Program-made: the position numbers and the translations under genes | The notes under the pieces: model-generated | The model's input: only the letters and a program-made list of their open reading frames with translations | Told to the model about the DNA's origin: nothing | Databases searched by the model: none | NCBI GenBank assembly: GCA_021298235.1 | Contig: JAJTDX010000008.1 | Span: forward strand, 1 to 44,028 | Reading direction: 5' to 3' | Source: Cryomorphaceae bacterium | GTDB taxonomy: Bacteria > Bacteroidota > Bacteroidia > Flavobacteriales > Crocinitomicaceae | DNA: 44,028 nucleotides | In this document: piece after piece, positions 35,176 through 42,223 of the stretch | How positions within the stretch are numbered: the stretch's first letter is position 1 | Layout: each line of letters opens with the position of its first letter

Positions 35176-36452
35176 TTAATACCTGTAGTGTTCTGCTTTG
35201 AACGGTCCTTCGACTTTAACGCCGATGTAATCCGCTTGATCCTGACGAAGAGTTTCCAATTCAACACCAATCTTAGCAAGGTGCAAACGCGCTACCTTTT
35301 CATCTAGGTGCTTTGGAAGCATGTACACATCGTTGTCATAGTTTGCACTGTATGCCCACAATTCCAACTGAGCCAATGTTTGGTTCGTGAAAGAGTTCGA
35401 CATTACGAATGATGGATGTCCTGTAGCACATCCAAGGTTTACCAAACGTCCTTCTGCAAGGATAATGATCTCGTTACCCTTCACGTTGTATATATCTACC
35501 TGCGGCTTCACTGTATACTTTGTAGAACCGTAGTTTGAGTTCAACCAAGACATGTCGATCTCATTATCGAAGTGTCCGATGTTACAAACGATCGCCTTAT
35601 CCTTCATATTCTCGAAATGACGACCAACAACGATAGATGAACTACTGAATCCAAGCGCTTAACTTCGAATCCGTCCATTGCTGCCTGAAGTGCACAGATC
35701 GGATCGATCTCCGTAACGATCACACGCGCTCCTGCTCCACGAAGAGAAGCTGCAGATCCTTTACCAACATCCCCATAACCGCAAACAACAGCCACTTTAC
35801 CAGCCATCATTACATCCGTAGCACGACGAATGGAATCTACCAAAGACTCTTTACATCCATATTTATTATCGAATTTAGACTTAGTCACAGAGTCGTTCAC
35901 GTTGATCGCAGGCATGACAAGCGTGCCATTCTTTTTACGCTCATACAGTCTGTGTACTCCGGTAGTCGTTTCTTCAGAAAGTCCTTTGATGTCTTTTGTT
36001 AATTCAGGATAACGATCGAATACCATGTTCGTAAGGTCTCCCCCATCATCCAAAATCATATTCAAAGGCTTTCCGTCTTTGAACGCGAACAATGTTTGTT
36101 CAATACACCAGTCGAATTCTTCTTCGTTCATTCCTTTCCAGGCATAAACCGGAATTCCGGCAGCAGCAATAGCGGCAGCGGCGTGATCCTGTGTTGAAAA
36201 GATGTTACACGAAGACCATGTGACCTCTGCACCAAGTTCAACGAGCGTTTCAATCAAAACAGCCGTTTGAATGGTCATATGCAAACATCCTGCGATGCGT
36301 GCTCCGGCAAGAGGCTTTGATGAACCATATTCATCTCTAAGAGACATCAACCCGGGCATTTCTGCCTCAGCTAGTTTGATCTCTTTTCTTCCCCACTCTG
36401 CAAGGCTGATATCTTTTACTTTGTAAGTTACTTTATCCAATGTATTGCTCAT
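35176..36452 (-). pseudogene. ahcY: Adenosylhomocysteinase, disrupted by an internal deletion
   Basis: AhcY hydrolyses S-adenosylhomocysteine to adenosine and homocysteine in the methyl cycle. The first part (36452-35604) has the start, substrate domain and NAD-loop [11 protein letters not shown], and runs through [11 protein letters not shown] before going out of frame. The second part (from about 35628) resumes with [20 protein letters not shown] and continues to the normal end KAEHYRY. In homologues 17 residues (51 bases) separate KRLD from IVxG; here there are 14 bases, a net loss of 37. The lost segment holds the ADIxxTTTGNKD block that contacts NAD. Restoring 37 bases would give the usual ~437 residues. 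Either a true pseudogene or an assembly fault. Confidence 0.9.
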
Positions 36453-36481
36453 TTTAGTGTTTTTCTGATATTATTAGGGTG

Positions 36482-36512
36482 CAAAATTACGATATTAGAC
36501 TTTAGACTGCAA
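36482..36512 (-). promoter_or_regulatory. Bacteroidota-type promoter for ahcY
   Basis: On the minus strand TTG (36512-36510), a 20-base spacer and TAATTTTG (36489-36482) match the consensus exactly. The leader to the ATG at 36452 would be about 23 bases. The promoter is intact even though the gene is not. Confidence 0.65.
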
Positions 36513-36516
36513 GACT

Positions 36517-36560
36517 TGAAGAAAATAGACAAAAGATCTGAAGAAAATAGACTAAAGACT
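36517..36560. repeat. Two 22-bp direct repeats upstream of the ahcY promoter
   Basis: TGAAGAAAATAGAC starts at 36517 and again at 36539, a period of 22 bases with two to three differences over the full unit. Shorter AAGACTT/AGACTTTAGACT variants surround them (36497-36580). The tract lies directly behind the -33 element, where a regulator could bind, or it may be simple-sequence slippage. Confidence 0.5.
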
Positions 36561-36591
36561 TGCCGACAAAAGACTTTAAAATGAATACAAA

Positions 36592-37620
36592 CTAGAGTCG
36601 TTCCTTAATTAGACTGACTAAACAGTCGATAAAGCGTGGGTGGTCATTAGAACTGGGTACCAGCTGAACTTTCTCCCCACCATGTTCTTCAAAGATCTCC
36701 TGGTATTCCGTCCCTATCTCTATGATGGTTTCGAGGCAATCTGCAACAAATGCCGGACTAAAAACCAGTAACTTCTTCGCACCTTTCTTAGCCCATTCCT
36801 CAACTACTTTGTCGGAAAAAGGTGTTAGCCATTTTTTGTCCAATCGTGATTGAAAACAAACAGTATATTGAGATTCAGGAATTCCAAGTTTATCTGCGAT
36901 CAACCTCGTGGTAGCATAACTCGTCGCCTTGTAGCAGAACTTATTCTTTTCGTTGACTTCCGTTTCGCATGGTTGATCCCCGCAGAGATCTGTTCCTTCA
37001 TAAACCTTATCAACTTGTCTTTCCGGCAACCCATGATACGAAAAGAGAACATGGTCGTAAGCCTTCCAGTCAAATTCTTTAGCACGTTCCACAATGCTGT
37101 CAATATAGCCTTCATGATTCCAGAACTGGCTCACGATCTTGATCTCAGGAATTACCCACCACTTTCGAATGATCTCCATTGCCCGATCAATTGCCGAACC
37201 AGAGGATGCACTTGCATACTGGGGAAAAAGAGGAACAATGATCAATTGGTCATAGTTTGCAAGACGCATACGCTCCAACACAACATCCAATGACGGATTT
37301 TTATATCTCATGGCCATTTCCACCTTCACTTCATGTTGATCAAAGCGATTCTGAACGAGTTCGGTGACCTTTTCTGTATAGGTGAGCAACGGCGACTTCC
37401 CATGTCCATGTTCCCAGAGCTCTTTGTAAATCTTTGCTGATTTTGGAGCACGAAAAGGAACAATTATTCCGTTTACAAGTATTTTTCTAAGAAGCCATGG
37501 AATATCAATGACCCGCCGATCATTTAAAAATTGGGTTAAATAACTCCTAACATCCGACACAGACGGACTGTCCGGAGTTCCTAATTGAATGAGCAGTACA
37601 CCCGTTTTCTTTTTGGTCAT
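36592..37620 (-). CDS. hemH: Ferrochelatase
   Basis: HemH inserts ferrous iron into protoporphyrin IX to make heme. The ATG at 37620 gives 342 residues; an in-frame TTG two codons earlier is unlikely. Diagnostic segments are GVLLIQLGTPDSPSVSDVR at the start, PLFPQYASASSGSA, FSYHGLPERQVDK with the catalytic histidine, and FSPAFVADCLETIIEIG with the conserved glutamate. A short run with three cysteines (LCGDQPCETEV...KFCYKAT) lies after the histidine, as in ferrochelatases proposed to carry a [2Fe-2S] cluster. It follows a substrate-binding-like gene by six bases. Confidence 0.96.
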   Translation of the reverse strand: MTKKKTGVLLIQLGTPDSPSVSDVRSYLTQFLNDRRVIDIPWLLRKILVNGIIVPFRAPKSAKIYKELWEHGHGKSPLLTYTEKVTELVQNRFDQHEVKVEMAMRYKNPSLDVVLERMRLANYDQLIIVPLFPQYASASSGSAIDRAMEIIRKWWVIPEIKIVSQFWNHEGYIDSIVERAKEFDWKAYDHVLFSYHGLPERQVDKVYEGTDLCGDQPCETEVNEKNKFCYKATSYATTRLIADKLGIPESQYTVCFQSRLDKKWLTPFSDKVVEEWAKKGAKKLLVFSPAFVADCLETIIEIGTEYQEIFEEHGGEKVQLVPSSNDHPRFIDCLVSLIKERL

Positions 37621-37626
37621 AACCAA

Positions 37627-38496
37627 TTAACGATTAGATGATATAAATAATTTTTGCTGCCAGTTTTCAGCCGCTGACAACGAAAGCAATCCTAATTTAG
37701 ACAACGAACGAACTGTCTTGTCAAATGCCAGAGGGTATTGAATCCCGTCATAATTCCAGTCCGTTTCTAAAAGCCAATTCGCCACTTGTCCCGAACGTAA
37801 ATTATACCTCCAAGAGATTACCTCAACAGAATCCTCATCGTGTTTTATTTCCTTTGCTTTTGTTTGAACAACAGAACACATGTTCATCAATAAGGATTCA
37901 TACCTTTCAATTACTTCATTCCTGACCGCTATAACAAAACATGGCCAGGGTGTGATAACCTCCTCTATGTATCGGCACTTCTTTTGTTCGGTAAATGGGA
38001 AGGTTGTATATTTTTCCCATAGAAATCCATCAGCCTGGCCATTTTCAAGCGCCCACAACCCACCATAAACATCACCGACAACATTAAATTTTAGTTCTTC
38101 GGAATTCCAACCTTCCTGTTGTGCCTTCACATATACCATAAGGTGTGAACCAGATCCTTCACGGCTAATAGCAAATGTTTTTCCTTCAAGTTGATCAGAA
38201 CTTTGAATATCAGAGTGGAAAGGCACGTGAATTCCCCAACGCAAGGGAGAAGTTACATAGACTTGTAAAATTTTTGCATCCAACCCTTCCAAAATAGCTT
38301 TCGTAATACCTTCTGTTAGTAAAACCGCGATATCTAAAGACCCTGCATTCAATCCTTTGATCATCTGACCTGTACCACCGGTCATATCACTCCAATGAAG
38401 CTCAAGTCCGATCTCTCTGAACCGACCTTCCTCAATGGCCAACCTCCAAGGCAAATTAAAATGTTCGGGGACACCTCCAATCTTCAATCCCGTCAT
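37627..38496 (-). CDS. Substrate-binding-domain protein without signal peptide
   Basis: The 289-residue protein has the fold pattern of periplasmic solute-binding proteins of the NMT1/SsuA class (KIGGVPEHFNLPWRLAIEEG, MTGGTGQMIKGLNAGSLDIA, AISREGSGSHLMVYV, GLWALENGQADGFLWEKYT). It starts straight into the first strand, with no signal peptide or lipobox, so it should be cytoplasmic. Its ATGA overlap with the ABC exporter gene upstream and six-base gap to hemH imply one transcript. Binding-protein-dependent uptake does not fit an exporter partner, so a sensing or enzymatic role is possible. Conserved in Bacteroidota; function unknown. Confidence 0.8.
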   Translation of the reverse strand: MTGLKIGGVPEHFNLPWRLAIEEGRFREIGLELHWSDMTGGTGQMIKGLNAGSLDIAVLLTEGITKAILEGLDAKILQVYVTSPLRWGIHVPFHSDIQSSDQLEGKTFAISREGSGSHLMVYVKAQQEGWNSEELKFNVVGDVYGGLWALENGQADGFLWEKYTTFPFTEQKKCRYIEEVITPWPCFVIAVRNEVIERYESLLMNMCSVVQTKAKEIKHDEDSVEVISWRYNLRSGQVANWLLETDWNYDGIQYPLAFDKTVRSLSKLGLLSLSAAENWQQKLFISSNR

Positions 38497-40268
38497 ATGT
38501 CATCTTTTTCTTCGTTGAATTGCTTCTTGTACAAATTGGCATAATAACCTCCTAAAGAAACCAGCTCGTTGTGCTTGCCACTTTCGACAATCTTTCCTTT
38601 GTCGAGAACTATTATACTGTCAGCATTTTGAATGGTGGAAAGCCTGTGTGCTATGACGATAGAAGTTCGGCCTTCTGTCAGTCGTTCAGTTGCACGAATT
38701 ATCAATTCTTCAGATTCACTGTCGATGCTCGATGTAGCCTCATCCAGAATGAGAATTTGAGGATTGTAAACACTTGCGCGAATGAACGCGATCAATTGGC
38801 GCTGACCTGTGGAAAGCACCCCTCCCCTTTCACCTACGACATAATCATACCCCTCGGGCAAACGTCCAATGAACTCGTGTGCACCTACAGCCTTAGCCGC
38901 AGCAATTACTTGTTCTCTAGAGATATCTGGATCACCTAGCGTGATGTTGTTGTGAATGGTATCCGAAAAAAGAAACACATCCTGAAGTACTACAGATATG
39001 TTTTTTCTAAGTATATCAAGTCTAATGTCTTTCAGATCCACCTCACCGATGGAAATTTTACCTTTTCGAAGTTCATAGAACTTACCCAGAAGATTCACAA
39101 TGGTCGATTTACCGGAACCAGTAGCCCCGACGAAAGCGACTGTCTCGCCCTTTTCAATGGTGAAATTGAGGTCCTTTAATACCCGATTTTCATCCGTATA
39201 GGCAAAACTTACACCCTCAAATTTGATTTGCTTATTAAAATCACAACTCGTGACGTTTCCACTATCTTGAACATCTTCTTGCAGATCTAATGTTTCAAAT
39301 ACCCTTTCAGCCCTTACAGTTCCTCTTTGAAGCACATTGAATTTGTCGGCAAGCTGACGAATCGGACGATACAACATTTGAACCCACAGGGTAAAAGAAA
39401 TGATCTCTCCATAAACTAAACGAGCATCAGCACCCGTTCTATTCAACGTGATCATTGCTCCCCACACCAGCAAAAAAGCAATCGACATGGAACTGAGCAG
39501 CTCTACCACCGGAAAAAAGATGGAGTTTGCCCATACAGCATTGATGTGCGCCTGACGGTGTCCTTTATTTATCTCTTGAAAAGCTTCATACTCCTTTTCC
39601 TCCCTGTTGAACAGTTGCACGATCCCCATGCCTGTGACGTGCTCCTGAACAAAGGTGTTAAGCTTGTTCACTTGAACACGCTCCAACTGAAAAGAGCTGC
39701 GCATCGCTCTGGCAAAAATTCGCGTGGCGATAATCAGCAGAGGTACCGGAATCAAGGTCAGTAATGTTAACTTCCAATTGACATAAAGCATCATCGAGAT
39801 GACAGCAACCAATGAAAGCATATCACCGGTAATTTCCATCAGTCCTGCCGAAAACACTTCGGTGATCGCCTCCAGGTCAGACACTACCCGAGTAACGAGT
39901 GTTCCGATAGGAGTTTTGTCAAAAAAGCGCATTCTAAAACTCAGCATATGTGCAAAAAGCTTTTGTCTAAGGTCACGAATGATGTTTTGAGCAAGTAGAT
40001 TGGAAAAATAAGCGTTCGCGAATTGAATGACTCCCTCGAGTACTAGCATTAAAACAACTATTCCCGACCAAAATAAAAGTCGCTCAGAGTCATTGGTCTT
40101 GACAACATAATTATCGACCATTCTACCGATGATCATAGGACGAGCCGGACCGATGATCGCTAAAACCAAGGTAAACGTTACGGCGAGAGCGAAAATACCC
40201 TTGTATGGCCGTATATGCGCCACAAGTCGCTTGAAAACGGATAAATTAATACTTGCTTTTTCTGACAC
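38493..40268 (-). CDS. ABC exporter (MsbA-like), fused membrane and ATPase domains
   Basis: The 591-residue half-transporter has an N-terminal six-helix membrane domain (about 20-310) and a C-terminal ATPase with GATGSGKST, Q-loop VVLQDVFLFSDT, signature LSTGQRQL (Thr where most have Gly), Walker B ILILDEATSSID and the IVIAHRL switch. It would act as a homodimer exporting a lipid or drug-like substrate; which one is not evident. The start is GTG at 40268, with a TAAATTTG box only four bases upstream. It heads a run with the binding-protein-like gene and hemH. Confidence 0.92.
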   Translation of the reverse strand: MSEKASINLSVFKRLVAHIRPYKGIFALAVTFTLVLAIIGPARPMIIGRMVDNYVVKTNDSERLLFWSGIVVLMLVLEGVIQFANAYFSNLLAQNIIRDLRQKLFAHMLSFRMRFFDKTPIGTLVTRVVSDLEAITEVFSAGLMEITGDMLSLVAVISMMLYVNWKLTLLTLIPVPLLIIATRIFARAMRSSFQLERVQVNKLNTFVQEHVTGMGIVQLFNREEKEYEAFQEINKGHRQAHINAVWANSIFFPVVELLSSMSIAFLLVWGAMITLNRTGADARLVYGEIISFTLWVQMLYRPIRQLADKFNVLQRGTVRAERVFETLDLQEDVQDSGNVTSCDFNKQIKFEGVSFAYTDENRVLKDLNFTIEKGETVAFVGATGSGKSTIVNLLGKFYELRKGKISIGEVDLKDIRLDILRKNISVVLQDVFLFSDTIHNNITLGDPDISREQVIAAAKAVGAHEFIGRLPEGYDYVVGERGGVLSTGQRQLIAFIRASVYNPQILILDEATSSIDSESEELIIRATERLTEGRTSIVIAHRLSTIQNADSIIVLDKGKIVESGKHNELVSLGGYYANLYKKQFNEEKDDI

Positions 40269-40272
40269 GGGG

Positions 40273-40280
40273 CAAATTTA
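40273..40280 (-). promoter_or_regulatory. -7 box immediately upstream of the ABC exporter gene
   Basis: TAAATTTG on the minus strand is an exact TAnnTTTG match ending four bases before the GTG at 40268. Initiation at the usual distance would make an mRNA with essentially no leader. No good TTG is seen at the -33 position. Confidence 0.4.
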
Positions 40281-40365
40281 CCGAAAAATGAAGGTCACCT
40301 GTAATCTGATCAGGGGAATTCAATGGAATTACATCCAGAAAGAAAAATTGTTCTTAAAAATGCCC

Positions 40366-40373
40366 TAACTTTA
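40366..40373 (+). promoter_or_regulatory. Candidate -7 box for upp
   Basis: TAACTTTA matches TAnnTTTG except in the last base and lies 17 bases before the upp ATG at 40391. A TTG at 40348-40350 leaves a spacer of only 15 bases, so support is weak. Confidence 0.3.
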
Positions 40374-40390
40374 CCTAAATAATTCTTCGG

Positions 40391-41038
40391 ATGATACACA
40401 ACCTTTCCAACACCAATTCAATCCTAAATACGTTTGTTGCAGAAATACGCAATGTTTCAATTCAGAACGACACCATGCGATTCAGGAGAAATATGGAACG
40501 TATCTCTGAAATTTTGGGATACGAGCTCTCCAAATCGCTTGAATTCGAACATGTTTCTGTTGAGACACCACTCGGCACAGCTGAAACACAGTTAATAAAA
40601 GAGAAACCTGTTCTTGCAACGATACTTCGTGCAGGTCTTTCAATGCATCAGGGGTTACTGAACTATTTCGACCGTTCAGAAAGTGCATTTGTATCCGCCT
40701 ATCGAAAGCATAAAACGGCAGAAGAATTTGACATCGCTGTTGAATATCTTGCCTCTCCAGATTTAGAAAAAAAAACAGTAATCATTAGTGACCCCATGCT
40801 TGCCACCGGCAATTCCATGGTAATGGTTTATAAAGCGTTATTGAAACAGGGGAAACCTTCCAGAGTGATTGTTGTTGCTGCTATTGCAACACAAGAAGCC
40901 ATCGACTTCGTTCGTAAACATTTGCCTGATACGACGGAGATCTGGGTCGCCGCAATAGATAAAGAATTGACAGCTCAAAGCTATATTGTCCCGGGATTGG
41001 GAGACGCCGGCGATCTGGCTTACGGTGTAAAATGCTAA
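40391..41038 (+). CDS. upp: Uracil phosphoribosyltransferase
   Basis: Upp makes UMP from uracil and PRPP. The 215-residue protein has the PRPP-binding loop VIISDPMLATGNSM (near 129-142), the early TILRAGLSMHQGLL block and the uracil-binding C-terminus IVPGLGDAGDLAYG. Length is standard. A membrane protein gene starts four bases after its stop and a YjjG-type nucleotidase follows, consistent with a small pyrimidine salvage unit. Confidence 0.96.
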   Translation: MIHNLSNTNSILNTFVAEIRNVSIQNDTMRFRRNMERISEILGYELSKSLEFEHVSVETPLGTAETQLIKEKPVLATILRAGLSMHQGLLNYFDRSESAFVSAYRKHKTAEEFDIAVEYLASPDLEKKTVIISDPMLATGNSMVMVYKALLKQGKPSRVIVVAAIATQEAIDFVRKHLPDTTEIWVAAIDKELTAQSYIVPGLGDAGDLAYGVKC

Positions 41039-41042
41039 CAAA

Positions 41043-41492
41043 ATGGATTGGAGTCTAATTTCTTCCGTTTTCTTGTTGGCAACTTTCAAGTTTATGTTCG
41101 CCCCATTTACTGGTTTAGCGATCGGCCTTCCCTATTGGGAAACTTTTCTCGCAAGTGCCTCAGGTGGCATATTCAGTGCTGCTCTTTTCTTTTTTTTCAG
41201 CGAGTTCGTTCTGACATACCTTCACAAACGCAAATTGAAAAAAGCAGGTAAAACCGAGGTAAAGAAAAAAAAGATTTTTAACCGCACCAACAGATCAATT
41301 ATTCGAGTGAAACATACCTTGGGAATTTATGGCATCTGTTTCTGGGCTCCATTTTTTCTTTCTGTCCCAATAGGAAGTATTATTGCCGCAAAATTTTATG
41401 GTAAGATTCGACAAACGTTTCCGCTCATAATTATCGGTATGTTTTTGAATTCCTTCCTGATGACAAGTTTGGCCTACCTGGTTTTCAAATGA
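41043..41492 (+). CDS. Small polytopic membrane protein of unknown function
   Basis: The 149-residue protein has about four hydrophobic segments: near 5-25, 33-56, 93-118 and 128-147. A very basic loop (HKRKLKKAGKTEVKKKK) separates the second and third and probably faces the cytoplasm. Repeated small-residue motifs (FAPFTGLAIGLP; APFFLSVPIGSIIAAKF) recall small exporter or DedA-like helices, but I cannot name a family. It lies between upp and the yjjG-like gene, overlapping the latter by four bases (ATGA), so the three are likely co-transcribed. A role in nucleobase transport is only a guess. Confidence 0.72.
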   Translation: MDWSLISSVFLLATFKFMFAPFTGLAIGLPYWETFLASASGGIFSAALFFFFSEFVLTYLHKRKLKKAGKTEVKKKKIFNRTNRSIIRVKHTLGIYGICFWAPFFLSVPIGSIIAAKFYGKIRQTFPLIIIGMFLNSFLMTSLAYLVFK

Positions 41493-42205
41493 AAGAAAAA
41501 CATTTGTTTTTTGATTTAGACAGGACGCTGTGGGATTTCGAGAAAAATTCTGAAATAGCACTCCGACTTCTTTTCGAAGAACTTGGTCTGCACACCCTTA
41601 TTCCGCATTTTGACAGTTTTCACGACAACTACAAGGAAACCAATGCACATTTATGGAAAGAATATGGACAGGGCAGAATCAAGAAAGAAGAGCTCCGTTC
41701 AGAACGATTTAGGAGAACCTTGGACAACTTTAAAATTAATGACGAACACATTACAGAAAAATTAAGCTCGGGATACATTGAGCTCTCACCAAGACAAACC
41801 GCTTTGTTCCCCTCCGCACTGGAAACATTGAACGAACTTAAATCAGAGGGATATCAAATGCATATCATTACCAATGGGTTCAAAGAGGTACAATACATCA
41901 AACTCGAAGAGGCGCGACTAAAACCGTACTTTGATCTGATCCTTTGTTCTGAAGAGGTAGGACACAACAAACCTTCTAAATTGATCTTTGAGTATGCTTT
42001 ACAAACTGTAAGTGCAAAAGCAGAAAATTCAGTGATGATCGGTGACGACTATGAAGTAGATGTCGTCGGCGCAAGAAATAGCGGAATGCATGCCATTCTC
42101 TTCGATCCGGAAAATGAAAAATCAAAACTGGAAAATCTGCATCGAATTAAACACCTCAACGAGCTTCCCGGACTTCTTACATGGGTATTCAGAACCTTAC
42201 GGTAA
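41489..42205 (+). CDS. HAD-family pyrimidine nucleotidase, YjjG-like
   Basis: The 238-residue protein is a haloacid dehalogenase phosphatase of the YjjG/YfnB group. The nucleophile Asp9 and acid Asp11 are in FFDLDRTLWDF, motif II is HIITNG, the motif III lysine is in GHNKPSKLIF, and motif IV is MIGDDYEVDVVGA. The helical cap lies between residues 15 and 105. YjjG hydrolyses nucleoside monophosphates, with a preference for non-canonical pyrimidines, which fits its position downstream of upp. The gene ends 18 bases from the convergent glycosyltransferase. Confidence 0.88.
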   Translation: MKEKHLFFDLDRTLWDFEKNSEIALRLLFEELGLHTLIPHFDSFHDNYKETNAHLWKEYGQGRIKKEELRSERFRRTLDNFKINDEHITEKLSSGYIELSPRQTALFPSALETLNELKSEGYQMHIITNGFKEVQYIKLEEARLKPYFDLILCSEEVGHNKPSKLIFEYALQTVSAKAENSVMIGDDYEVDVVGARNSGMHAILFDPENEKSKLENLHRIKHLNELPGLLTWVFRTLR

Positions 42206-42223
42206 GTGAAAATTTGGCCGAAT

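Noticed and set aside
36850..37293. A 147-codon plus-strand ORF inside hemH
   Set aside because: It lies fully antisense to a well-conserved ferrochelatase and shows no protein features of its own.
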